Positions 11,642 to 21,029 of a DNA stretch of 64,000 nt are shown here, in pieces. Position numbers and translations under genes: made by a program. Where the stretch lies: NCBI GenBank assembly GCA_028870845.1, contig JAGWOR010000007.1:1-64000 (forward strand). The letters are read 5' to 3'. How positions within the stretch are numbered: position 1 is the stretch's first letter; every line of letters starts with the position of its first letter. The notes under the pieces were generated by a model. It was not told the DNA's origin. It was given only the letters and a program-made list of their open reading frames with translations, and did no database searches. The stretch is from Gammaproteobacteria bacterium. Lineage in GTDB: Bacteria; Pseudomonadota; Gammaproteobacteria; Natronospirales; REEB76.

Positions 11642-13372
11642 TTACAAGTCGCCCAGGTATTTCAGGTTTTTCTCCAGGTGCTGCAGCACTTCCACACGCC
11701 GGCCCTCCAGCAGCATCCTGGCCTGACTGATGGTGTAGGCGCGCAATTGCTTCAGGCTGGTGTGGGGTGGCATGCCCACCGCATTGTGATCCGTGGTCAC
11801 GTCCACCAGCACCGGTCCGTCGTGGGCGAATGCTTCCTGTACGGCGCTATCCAGCTTGGCAGGGTCTTCCACACGGATTCCCTTGATACCGCAGGCTTCG
11901 GCAACCTGGGCGAACTTCGGATTGGGAAGGTCGGTCTGGTAGTCGGGGATGCCCGCCAGCTGCATTTCGATCTCCACCATGCCCAGCGAACCGTTGTTGA
12001 ACACCACCAGTTTCACCGGCAGCTGGTACTGCGCCACGGTCATGACGTCGCCCAGCAGCATGGAAATGCCGCCGTCGCCGCAGCAGGCCACCACCTGACG
12101 GCCACCGCCTGACAGAGCCGCACCGATGGCCTGGGGCATGGCGCTGGCCATGGAGCCATGGGAATAGGAGCCGAACAGACGGCGCTTGCCGGTGGCCCGC
12201 AGGTAGCGTCCCGCCCATACCGTGGTCATGCCGGTGTCGGAAGTGAATATGGCGTCGTCATCCGCATGCTTGTCGATGACCGAGGCCAGATACTCGGGGC
12301 TGATGGCGCCGGACTTGCCGCTATCCGCGGCATGTTTCTGCAGGCGCTCCCGGTCCCCGGCGCGCGCCGCCAGGCGGTCCTTGAGAAATTCAGCATCGCG
12401 TTTCTGTTTGATTTTTGGCAGCAGCGCATCCAGCGTAGGCCCGATGTCGCCGCACAGGCCCAGTTCCACGTGTACGCGCCGGCCCAAACGTTCCGGCCGG
12501 TCCAGGATCTGCGCCACCCTGGCCTTGGTCACCAGGAAATCCTTCCAGGGAAAGTCCGTGCCGAGCATCAACAGCACATCGCAGTCGCGGATTGCATCGG
12601 TGGTGGCCGTGCCGCCCAGGAAACCGGTCATGCCGGTATCGAAGGGATTGTCGTATTCCAGGAACATCTTGCCCTTGAGGGTATAGCCCACGGGAGCCTG
12701 GAGCCTGCCGGCCAGCTCCATTACCTGAGCGTGGGCACCGTCGCAGCCGATGCCGCCGTAGATCACCACCTTGCCTGCGCCGTTCAGCAGGCTGGCGAGC
12801 TTGGCCAGTTCCCCGTCAGCAGGGCGCACCAGCGTAGCCGGCCGGTACACCGGCGAGACGATGGCGGCCTCGTCCACGGGCTGGCTCAGCAGGTCGCCGC
12901 CAAAGCCGCATATACCCACGCCTTTCAGCGACAGGGCGTGCTGCATGGCCTGCTGCAGCATGCGCGGCGCCTGTTTCGGCGTCTGGGCCAGCTGGTTGTA
13001 ATAACTGCAGCCGTCGAACATGCGCAGATCGGTCTCCTGGAACGACTGCATGCCGTATTCCTCGCGCAGGATGGTGGAAGGCAATGCCAGCACCGGCGCG
13101 CCCCAGCGGTGCGCGTCATAGAGTGCGTTGATGAGATGCACGTGGCCGGGTCCCGAACTGCCGGCGCAGCAGCCAAATCCGCCCAGCACCCCCTCGGCCA
13201 TGGCCGCATAGGCCCCGGCTTCCTCGTGGCGCACGTGGATCCACTGGAGTCGGCCATCGCGACGCAGCGCGTCATTGAAAATATTCAGGCTATCACCGGT
13301 TACCCCATAGATACGCTTGATGCCGGCCTCGGCGATCATCGTCACCATTTGTTCAGCAACCGTTTTGGCCAT
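11642..13372 (-). CDS. poxB: thiamine pyrophosphate-dependent pyruvate oxidase / pyruvate dehydrogenase (quinone), PoxB-like
   Basis: MVTMIAEAGIKRIYGVTGDSLNIFNDALRR, HVRHEEAGAYAAMAEG, CCGDGGISMLLGDVMTVAQYQLPVKLVVFNN TPP motif. Confidence 0.9.
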   Translation of the reverse strand: MAKTVAEQMVTMIAEAGIKRIYGVTGDSLNIFNDALRRDGRLQWIHVRHEEAGAYAAMAEGVLGGFGCCAGSSGPGHVHLINALYDAHRWGAPVLALPSTILREEYGMQSFQETDLRMFDGCSYYNQLAQTPKQAPRMLQQAMQHALSLKGVGICGFGGDLLSQPVDEAAIVSPVYRPATLVRPADGELAKLASLLNGAGKVVIYGGIGCDGAHAQVMELAGRLQAPVGYTLKGKMFLEYDNPFDTGMTGFLGGTATTDAIRDCDVLLMLGTDFPWKDFLVTKARVAQILDRPERLGRRVHVELGLCGDIGPTLDALLPKIKQKRDAEFLKDRLAARAGDRERLQKHAADSGKSGAISPEYLASVIDKHADDDAIFTSDTGMTTVWAGRYLRATGKRRLFGSYSHGSMASAMPQAIGAALSGGGRQVVACCGDGGISMLLGDVMTVAQYQLPVKLVVFNNGSLGMVEIEMQLAGIPDYQTDLPNPKFAQVAEACGIKGIRVEDPAKLDSAVQEAFAHDGPVLVDVTTDHNAVGMPPHTSLKQLRAYTISQARMLLEGRRVEVLQHLEKNLKYLGDL

Positions 13373-13499
13373 CACCCTGTCCTCCAAATTTCCGAGAAAT
13401 ATAATTGCATTGAATATGCGACTCTACACTGCATTCTTAACCGAACCAACCATAGGGTTATTGTTCAGCAATAGTTCGCTGCAGAATGCAAGCATCACG

Positions 13500-13524
13500 G
13501 AAAAACGGCGGCCATCAGGCCGCC
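13500..13524 (-). terminator. intrinsic terminator of the S9 peptidase gene
   Basis: Minus strand reads GGCGGCC TGAT GGCCGCC GTTTTT, downstream of the stop at 13553. Confidence 0.85.
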
Positions 13525-13552
13525 ATTGTGTGTAGGATCAGCAATATTTTGT

Positions 13553-15655
13553 TTACTGCGGTGAAGTCCAGCGCTTCAGCCATGCCAGCACGATTGCATG
13601 CCATTGCACGCTGTTTTGCGGCTTCTGCACGAAGTGCGACTCATCCGGGAAGTTGAGGAATTCGCTGGGAATGCCGCGGCGCTGCAGCGCGGTGAATGCG
13701 CCCAGTCCCTGTGACAGGGGGATACGGTAGTCATGGTTGCTGTGCACCACCAGCATCGGCACGCGCCAGTTTTTGACGTGATCCAGTGGATTGAATTTTT
13801 CGTAACCTGCCGGATGCAGGTACTGGGGACCGCCGTTTTCGTGTTCCTCAAACCACAGCTCGTCGGTAGCGTAGTACATCATGCGTGTATCGAACACGCC
13901 GTCGTGATCCACCAGGCATTTCCACGGCTTGTTCCACACGCCCGCGATCCAGTACACCATGTATCCGCCGTAGCTGGCGCCCAGCGCGCAGGCGCGGTGC
14001 GCATCCAGGAAGGGATACTTGTGCAACGCCGCGGCCCAGCCCTTTTGCAGGTCTTCCAGCGGCCGGTCGCCCCAGTGTTGTGAGATGGCGTCGGTAAACG
14101 CCTGGCCGTAGCCGGTGGAGCCGTGGAAATTGACGGCCACCACCGCGAACCCGGCGCCGGCATAGACTTCCGGGTTCCAGCGGTAGTGGAACTCGTCATT
14201 CCAGGCTCCCTGGGGGCCGCCGTGAATCAGGAATGCCACCGGATACTTTCTGCCTGCCACATAATTTACCGGCGGGATTACATAGCCGTGCACCGTGTCC
14301 CCATGCCATCCCTTGAACGTGAACCAGTGCGCGGGTGAGAAGCGAATATCGGCAAGTTGGGCGGCGTTGATACGCGTGACCTGTTTAAGGTTCGTGCCAC
14401 CCGCATTGAGCATGTACAGATCTGCCGGGTGCTGGAAATCGGCGCGCGCCGCCAGGATGTGATCGCCCACCGCATCGAAGCCGTACACTGTGCCATCACT
14501 CAACAGGCGTGACACCTTGCCGCTGGCGACATTCACGGCGAACAGCGCGTGGTTGCCGTCATCGTCAGCGGTGGTGTAGAGGGTTTTCCCGTCGGGTGAA
14601 ATCTGCAGCGCTCCGGCGCTGCGATCCCAGCGGGTATCCACCTCATGGGTGGCGCCGGTTATAAGGTTGCGTGCCAGGATCGCAAAGCGGTCGGATTCGA
14701 AACCCGGGGTTTTCTGGGCCAGGTAGTACAGGGTTTTGCCGTCAGGAGACACCAGCGGGAATCCATCCCAGGCAGGATTTTTCGCGGTCAGGTCCCTGGG
14801 GCGGGCGGAGCCGTCCGCCGGCACGGAATACACATTGAAATTGGTGGTCCAGGCTTCACTGGAGCCGCCTACCTTGGTGTCAAAGTACACGGTCTTGCCG
14901 TCGGGCGAGAACGTATATTCGCTGGCGTCGCCTTCGGGTTTGGAGGGAATGTCGCCGTGGATGCCACGCGTCAGCCACAACGGTTCACCTTCGAGTTTTC
15001 CATCCGTACCCAGGGCGGCAATGAAAAGCTGTGAGCGGCGGCCGTTCATCCATACGTCCCAATGACGCACGAACAAGTGGGTGTATAGGCGGCCAGTAGC
15101 TTTGTTTGCGGCTGCGGCTCCCAACGTCCTGTCTCCCGCCGCACTTGCACGTCCCTGTGCATCGCGTTCATCCAGACGTGCTTTGGTGCAGGCGATGTCC
15201 TTGCAATCGGTAAACACGTCCATGGAAAGCAACACGTGCCGGCCATCGGGCGAGAGTCTGTAATTGTTGATGTCCAGTGGCAGTTTGCTGACCTGCTGTG
15301 GATTGCTTCCATGCATAGCCACACTCCAAAGCTGCATGGAGCCAGATTTGGCGGAGAGAAAATACAGGGTATTTCCATCCGGCGACCAGTGCGGGCTGTT
15401 GCCGGCCATGATTTTCCGCGGCTGTTCGCCAGGCTTGTTCAGATCCAGCACCCAGATGCTGGTGGCGCCCTTGTTGGCTGCATAGTCGGTCTGCCGCAGG
15501 CTGAACGCCGCCATTGATCCGTCCGGCGAGAGCTGCGGATCGGACAACCGCTGCATCATCACCAGGTCGTGGGCATTAAATGGGTGGCTTGCGGCGGACG
15601 CCATTGCAGGGCCTGTGAGCAGCAACGCTGCCATTGCCATGTACGACAGTTTCAT
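13553..15655 (-). CDS. S9 family prolyl oligopeptidase / acylaminoacyl-peptidase, exported
   Basis: Signal peptide MKLSYMAMAALLLTGPAMASAAS, WD40-like propeller (SPDGKTLYY), catalytic GASYGGYMVYW and HSNHDYRIPLSQG. Confidence 0.93.
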   Translation of the reverse strand: MKLSYMAMAALLLTGPAMASAASHPFNAHDLVMMQRLSDPQLSPDGSMAAFSLRQTDYAANKGATSIWVLDLNKPGEQPRKIMAGNSPHWSPDGNTLYFLSAKSGSMQLWSVAMHGSNPQQVSKLPLDINNYRLSPDGRHVLLSMDVFTDCKDIACTKARLDERDAQGRASAAGDRTLGAAAANKATGRLYTHLFVRHWDVWMNGRRSQLFIAALGTDGKLEGEPLWLTRGIHGDIPSKPEGDASEYTFSPDGKTVYFDTKVGGSSEAWTTNFNVYSVPADGSARPRDLTAKNPAWDGFPLVSPDGKTLYYLAQKTPGFESDRFAILARNLITGATHEVDTRWDRSAGALQISPDGKTLYTTADDDGNHALFAVNVASGKVSRLLSDGTVYGFDAVGDHILAARADFQHPADLYMLNAGGTNLKQVTRINAAQLADIRFSPAHWFTFKGWHGDTVHGYVIPPVNYVAGRKYPVAFLIHGGPQGAWNDEFHYRWNPEVYAGAGFAVVAVNFHGSTGYGQAFTDAISQHWGDRPLEDLQKGWAAALHKYPFLDAHRACALGASYGGYMVYWIAGVWNKPWKCLVDHDGVFDTRMMYYATDELWFEEHENGGPQYLHPAGYEKFNPLDHVKNWRVPMLVVHSNHDYRIPLSQGLGAFTALQRRGIPSEFLNFPDESHFVQKPQNSVQWHAIVLAWLKRWTSPQ

Positions 15656-15889
15656 GAGAAACCCCCGGAATTGGTTTTTTAAATCAAAGGCATACGGTAT
15701 TTTCCGTGCGCTCGGAACTAGGGTAGGGCATTTCAATACGGTTTACCATACAAGCCGGCTGTCCGGCGTTACAGGACTCCGGTTCCTAATTTTTTTATCC
15801 GGTGTGGTTGGATGGAAAAGCCGGTTCATGGCCAAGATGCAAGCCGGCCATTAGACTAAGGCCATTATGTTCGCAGTGTGGAGAGATTG

Positions 15890-16816
15890 ATGGCCAAAGG
15901 CACCCATGATTACCAGCCGGATGCCCGCAATGCGGACATCAAAATCAACGTCAACGGTGAACTGTTGCCACGTGCCGACGCCAAGATCTCGGTGTTTGAC
16001 AGCGGCTACGTCCTGGGCGACGGGGTTTGGGAAGGGCTGCGGTTGCATGCCGGCGGCCTGCCGTTTCTGGATCAGCACCTGGACCGGCTGTACGAGGGCG
16101 CGAAAGCACTGGATCTGGATATCGGCCTCAACCGGAAGCAGCTTACCGCGCGTTTAGTCGAGACCCTGCGCGCCAACCAGATGCAGGATGGCGTCCATAT
16201 CCGGTTGATGGTAACCCGCGGCGTGAAATCCACCCCGCACCAGGATCCGCGCTTCGTCATCGGTTCCGCCACGGTGGTGATCATTCCGGAATACAAGACC
16301 CCGCTGCCGGCCACCGTGGAGCAGGGCATTCGCCTGTTCACCGTGCATGTGCGCCGTGGTGCGCCGGACGTGCAGGATCCGAAACTCAACAGCCATTCCA
16401 AGCTGAATTGTGTGCTGGCCTGCATCCAGGCAAGCAAGGCCGGTTACGACGAAGCGCTGATGCTGGATCCGCATGGCTTCGTGGCCACCTGCAATTCAAC
16501 CCACTTTTTCATAGTTAGGAAGGGTGAAGTGTGGACTTCCACCGGCAAGTACTGTCTTGGCGGCATCACACGCGCCAATGTCATCCGGCTGTGCCGCGAA
16601 CACGGCATCCCGGTCTGTGAAAAGGACTTCAGCCTGACCGATGTGTACGGGGCCGAAGAAGCCTTCGTCACCGGCACGTTCGCCGGCCTGGTGCCGGTCA
16701 CGGAAATCGATGGACGGATGATGGGTGACGGCAAACGCGGTCCCATGGTGCAGCGCTTGCAGCAGTTGTACATGGAACTGGTGCAGCAGGAGAGCAAACA
16801 GAGTCCGCGGGTATGA
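15890..16816 (+). CDS. class IV PLP aminotransferase (D-amino acid/branched-chain aminotransferase-like)
   Basis: DSGYVLGDGVWEGLRLHAGGLPFLDQHLDRL, LNSHSKLNCVLACIQA, GGITRANVIRLCREHGIPVCEKDFSLTDVYGAEEAFVTGTFAGLVPV. Confidence 0.9.
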   Translation: MAKGTHDYQPDARNADIKINVNGELLPRADAKISVFDSGYVLGDGVWEGLRLHAGGLPFLDQHLDRLYEGAKALDLDIGLNRKQLTARLVETLRANQMQDGVHIRLMVTRGVKSTPHQDPRFVIGSATVVIIPEYKTPLPATVEQGIRLFTVHVRRGAPDVQDPKLNSHSKLNCVLACIQASKAGYDEALMLDPHGFVATCNSTHFFIVRKGEVWTSTGKYCLGGITRANVIRLCREHGIPVCEKDFSLTDVYGAEEAFVTGTFAGLVPVTEIDGRMMGDGKRGPMVQRLQQLYMELVQQESKQSPRV

Positions 16817-17550
16817 AGGGATTGCGCATCGCCATGTGGTCCGGCCCGCGCAATATTTCCACCGCCATGATGCGTGCCTGGGAAAACCGCCGGGATACTG
16901 CGGTGATCGACGAGCCTTTCTACGCCTATTACCTGCTGAATACCGCTACCAATCATCCGGGCCGTGATGAGGTGCTGGCCTCACAATCCACCGACTGGCG
17001 GGCAGTGGCGAGCATGCTCGCCGGGCCGATTCCGGGCGGCAAGACCATCTGGTATCAGAAGCACATGACCCAGCACATCCTGCCCGACATGCCCTTGGAC
17101 TGGCTGGACGGACTGGTGAACTGTTTCCTGATCCGCGCCCCCCGGGAGGTGGTGGTTTCTTTCACCGCCATTCGTCCGGATGCCGCCATCTGGGAACTGG
17201 GCTTCGAGCAGCAACTGCGCATTTTCGAGCACGTGTGCCGGCAGAATGCCGGTGTGCCGCCCATCGTGGATGCCGCCGACATTCTGAAAGATCCCGCCGG
17301 CATGCTGCACGCCTTATGCACGCGCCTGGACGTGCCATTCAGCGAACGCATGCTCCACTGGCCGGCGGGTAAGCGTGCCAGCGACGGCGTATGGGCCAAG
17401 TACTGGTATCAGGCGGTGGAGCGCTCCACCGGCTTCGACACGTACAAACCCCGAAAGCCTGAACTCAGCGCCTTCCAGAAGCGCCTGGTGGAGCAATGCC
17501 AGCCGTTATATGAACGCCTGTGGACCCAGAGGATCTTGCCGGCGGCTTGA
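16813..17550 (+). CDS. sulfotransferase-like protein
   Basis: MKGLRIAMWSGPRNISTAMMRAWENRRDTAVIDEPFYAYYL (PAPS-binding-like 5' motif), CFLIRAPREVVVSF; ATGA overlap with the preceding aminotransferase. Confidence 0.75.
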   Translation: MKGLRIAMWSGPRNISTAMMRAWENRRDTAVIDEPFYAYYLLNTATNHPGRDEVLASQSTDWRAVASMLAGPIPGGKTIWYQKHMTQHILPDMPLDWLDGLVNCFLIRAPREVVVSFTAIRPDAAIWELGFEQQLRIFEHVCRQNAGVPPIVDAADILKDPAGMLHALCTRLDVPFSERMLHWPAGKRASDGVWAKYWYQAVERSTGFDTYKPRKPELSAFQKRLVEQCQPLYERLWTQRILPAA

Positions 17551-17647
17551 GTGGTCAGGGTATTTCCCGCGCCGTTTCAGTAAAATACGCGATTGCCCGA
17601 CCCGACCGGCATCATCCGGGCGGCCCTACCCCTGTTCCGGAGCCTGC

Positions 17648-20600
17648 ATGTCCCAGCCCGCTGAATCCCGACCCGCACCGCGCACCGCTTTTATTTTTGA
17701 GGGCGAAACGCCGGTGCTCGAGCCTTTGCGTTCCGCCATCAACGAACTGAACCTGGCCGACGAAACCCGGTGTGTGAACGAGCTGCTGGCGCAGGCGAAA
17801 CTGGATGCCGCTGCCCGGCAGCGCATCCAGGAGCAGGCCACACACCTGGTGGAGGCGGTGCGCAGCAACCGTTCTGGGAAAGGCGGGGTGGAGGCATTCC
17901 TGCGCCAGTATGACCTGTCCTCCCAGGAGGGCATGGTGCTCATGTGCCTGGCCGAGGCTCTGCTGCGCATACCGGACGCGGATACCGCGGATAAACTGAT
18001 CCGCGACAAGCTATTGAGCGGCAAGTGGCAGGAACACCTGGGTGAAAGCTCTTCGTTATTCGTGAATGCCTCCACCTGGGGATTGATGCTGACCGGGAAG
18101 CTCATCGCGCTAGACCGCAGCGTGGAGAAAAACCTCTCGAGCTACATGGCAAAAATGGCGACCCGCATCGGCGAGCCGGTGATTCGCAGCGCTTTCCGCC
18201 AGGCCATGCGCATCATGGGCCACCAGTTCGTCATGGGACGCAGTATCGAGGAAGCGCTCAAGCGCGCCGTCAGCCAGGAGCATCGTGACTTCCGTCATTC
18301 CTACGACATGCTGGGTGAAGCCGCGCTCACTGCCCGGGATGCGCAGCGTTATTTCGATGACTATAGCCGTGCCATCGACATCATTGGCGCAAGCTTCGAT
18401 AAAAACATGAACGTTTTCGCCGCCCCAGGAATCTCGGTGAAACTTTCGGCATTGCATCCGCGCTATGAATACGCCCAACGTGAGCGGGTGATGCGGGAAC
18501 TGGTGCCCAGGCTGCTGGCGCTGGCGGAACGCGCGGCCCGTTACAACATGGGCATGACCGTGGATGCGGAAGAGGCCGACCGCCTGGATTTATCGCTGGA
18601 TGTATTCGAGGCGGTATACCGCTCGCCATCCCTGAAAGGCTGGGAAGGTTTTGGTGTTGCCGTGCAGGCTTACCAGAAACGCGGCATCCGCGTAATCGAC
18701 TGGCTGCAGGCCATGGCCATGGCCAGGGACAGCAAGCGCCGCATGCCGGTGCGTCTGGTGAAAGGCGCCTACTGGGACAGCGAAATCAAGCGTGCCCAGG
18801 AACGCGGCCTGCAGGGCTATCCGGTCTTCACCCGCAAGGCCAACACCGATGTTGCCTATCTGGCCTGCGCGCGCAAACTCATGGGCATGCGTGACTGGCT
18901 GTATCCCATGTTCGCCACCCACAACGCCCATACCCTGGCCAGCGTCTTGGAAATGTCCGGCGGCAAACCGGAATATGAATTTCAGCGACTGCACGGCATG
19001 GGTGAAGAGTTGTATTCGGAAGCCATGAAAACCGGCAAGCATCAAGTGAACTGCCGCGTGTATGCGCCGGTCGGCAATCACAAGGACTTGCTGCCTTATC
19101 TGGTGCGCCGGCTGCTGGAGAACGGTTCCAATACTTCGTTTGTCAACCGCATCATCGATGAGAAAGTGCCGGTGGCCTCCATCGTTTCCGACCCGGTGGC
19201 GGAAGTGGAGGCCCTGGCTGAAAAACCGCACCCACGCATCCCACTGCCGGCGGATATCTACGGAACCGCGCGCCGTAATTCACGCGGCCTGAATCTTACG
19301 GATGTGGAAGTGCTGACGCGCCTGTCCCGGGACATGGAGCACAGCATGCGGCGCGAGTGGCATGCAGCGCCCATCGTGGGCGGCAAGGAATTTGACGGCA
19401 AGCAAAAGCCCTCGCTCAATCCGGCGGACAACAGCCAGACCGTGGGCCTGATCCGGGAAGCGGATGCCGACACCATCCGCAAGGCAGTGGATCTGGCGGT
19501 GGCTGCGCAACCGGCTTGGGACCGGACGCCCGCCGCGGAACGCGCCCGCATCCTGCGTCGTGCCTCGGATCTGTTTGAGGAGCATGCCGCCGAACTCATG
19601 GCGCTGTGTGTGCGCGAAGCCGGCAAAAGCATTCCGGATTCACTCTCCGAAGTGCGCGAAGCAGTGGATTACCTGCGTTACTACGCAGAGCGGGCGGAGG
19701 AGGATTTCGGCAAGCCCCTGCGGCTGCCCGGTCCAACCGGAGAATCCAACGAGTTATGGCTGCAGGGCCGCGGCGTGTTCGTGTGCATCAGCCCGTGGAA
19801 TTTCCCGCTGGCGATTTTTACCGGCCAAATGAGCGCGGCTCTGGCGGCCGGCAACGCGGTACTGGTGAAGCCGGCCGAACAGACCTCGCTGATCGGCGCC
19901 CAGGCCGTGCGCCTGCTGCACGCGGCCGGAGTGCCCGGGGACGTGCTGCATTTCATCCCGGGGCGCGGTTCGGTGGTGGGACAAAATGCGGTTGCGGATC
20001 CGCGCATCGCCGGTGTGGCGTTCACCGGTTCCACGGAAACTGCCAAGGTCATCCACCAGACGCTTGCCAACCGGGATGGTGTGATCCCCGCACTGATCGC
20101 CGAGACCGGCGGCCAGAATGCCATGCTGGTGGATTCCTCGGCGCTGCCGGAACAGGTGGTGCTGGACGTGGTCAGTAGCGCTTTCAACAGCGCCGGGCAG
20201 CGCTGTTCTGCCCTGCGGGTGCTGTTCGTGCAGGAGGAAATTGCCGAGCGCGTCATCGAAGTATTGTGCGGGTATCTGGACGAGTTGCGTATCGGCGATC
20301 CGGCGTTTATTGACACTGACGTGGGCCCGGTGATCGACGCTGCGTCCAAACAGGATCTGGACAAACACAAGGAGTGGATCAAGACCCAGGGCAAGGTGCT
20401 GCGCGAACTCAAACTGCCGGCTGCTTGCGCGCACGGCACCTATGTGACTCCCATGGCGGTGGAGCTTCCGTCATTGGATGTCCTGAAGCGCGAAGTATTC
20501 GGCCCGGTACTGCACGTGATCCGTTTCAAGTCCAGCGAGCTGGATGCGGTGATCGACAGCATCAATCACACCGGCTATGGACTGACGCTGGGCGTGCATT

Positions 20601-20845
20601 CGCGCATCGACAGCCAGGCGCAGTACATCCAGCGCCGCATCCGTGTCGGCAACGTGTATATCAACCGCAACATCATAGGAGCGGTGGTGGGCGTGCAGCC
20701 CTTTGGCGGACAGGGACTATCGGGAACCGGGCCCAAGGCTGGCGGGCCACATTACATGTTGCGCTTCGCCACGGAGAGAACGATAACCATCAATACCGCT
20801 GCTGTGGGTGGCAACACCACGCTGTTATCGATGGGAGACGGTTGA
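17648..20845 (+). CDS. putA: bifunctional proline dehydrogenase / L-glutamate gamma-semialdehyde dehydrogenase
   Basis: PRODH barrel (GMTVDAEEADRLDLSLDVFEAVYRSP, RLVKGAYWDSEIKRAQ), ALDH domain (FVCISPWNFPLAIFTGQ, GQRCSALRVLFVQEE). Start at ATG 17648; no N-terminal RHH DNA-binding domain visible. Confidence 0.95.
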   Translation: MSQPAESRPAPRTAFIFEGETPVLEPLRSAINELNLADETRCVNELLAQAKLDAAARQRIQEQATHLVEAVRSNRSGKGGVEAFLRQYDLSSQEGMVLMCLAEALLRIPDADTADKLIRDKLLSGKWQEHLGESSSLFVNASTWGLMLTGKLIALDRSVEKNLSSYMAKMATRIGEPVIRSAFRQAMRIMGHQFVMGRSIEEALKRAVSQEHRDFRHSYDMLGEAALTARDAQRYFDDYSRAIDIIGASFDKNMNVFAAPGISVKLSALHPRYEYAQRERVMRELVPRLLALAERAARYNMGMTVDAEEADRLDLSLDVFEAVYRSPSLKGWEGFGVAVQAYQKRGIRVIDWLQAMAMARDSKRRMPVRLVKGAYWDSEIKRAQERGLQGYPVFTRKANTDVAYLACARKLMGMRDWLYPMFATHNAHTLASVLEMSGGKPEYEFQRLHGMGEELYSEAMKTGKHQVNCRVYAPVGNHKDLLPYLVRRLLENGSNTSFVNRIIDEKVPVASIVSDPVAEVEALAEKPHPRIPLPADIYGTARRNSRGLNLTDVEVLTRLSRDMEHSMRREWHAAPIVGGKEFDGKQKPSLNPADNSQTVGLIREADADTIRKAVDLAVAAQPAWDRTPAAERARILRRASDLFEEHAAELMALCVREAGKSIPDSLSEVREAVDYLRYYAERAEEDFGKPLRLPGPTGESNELWLQGRGVFVCISPWNFPLAIFTGQMSAALAAGNAVLVKPAEQTSLIGAQAVRLLHAAGVPGDVLHFIPGRGSVVGQNAVADPRIAGVAFTGSTETAKVIHQTLANRDGVIPALIAETGGQNAMLVDSSALPEQVVLDVVSSAFNSAGQRCSALRVLFVQEEIAERVIEVLCGYLDELRIGDPAFIDTDVGPVIDAASKQDLDKHKEWIKTQGKVLRELKLPAACAHGTYVTPMAVELPSLDVLKREVFGPVLHVIRFKSSELDAVIDSINHTGYGLTLGVHSRIDSQAQYIQRRIRVGNVYINRNIIGAVVGVQPFGGQGLSGTGPKAGGPHYMLRFATERTITINTAAVGGNTTLLSMGDG

Positions 20846-21029
20846 CAGGTTATGGTCACCATCTTCTGGTTAGAAGCCACCCAGGAATGATTTGGCTTAG
20901 CTTGATGATTAAGAGCGAATCCAACTGTAATTTGTTAAAATTGACAGGATTTGGTTGCGTATCGCGCGCATCAAGTTAATTTTCCTGCATTACCAAAAAT
21001 TTCATTTAAAGCCAAAGTTAGGATTTAGG

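Noticed and set aside
12158-13474. 438-aa plus-strand ORF opposite poxB
   Set aside because: Shadow ORF; the minus-strand PoxB is strongly supported.
13429-13491. TGCATTCT...AGAATGCA inverted repeat upstream of poxB
   Set aside because: 8-bp arms separated by ~45 nt; likely chance, not supported as a regulatory structure.
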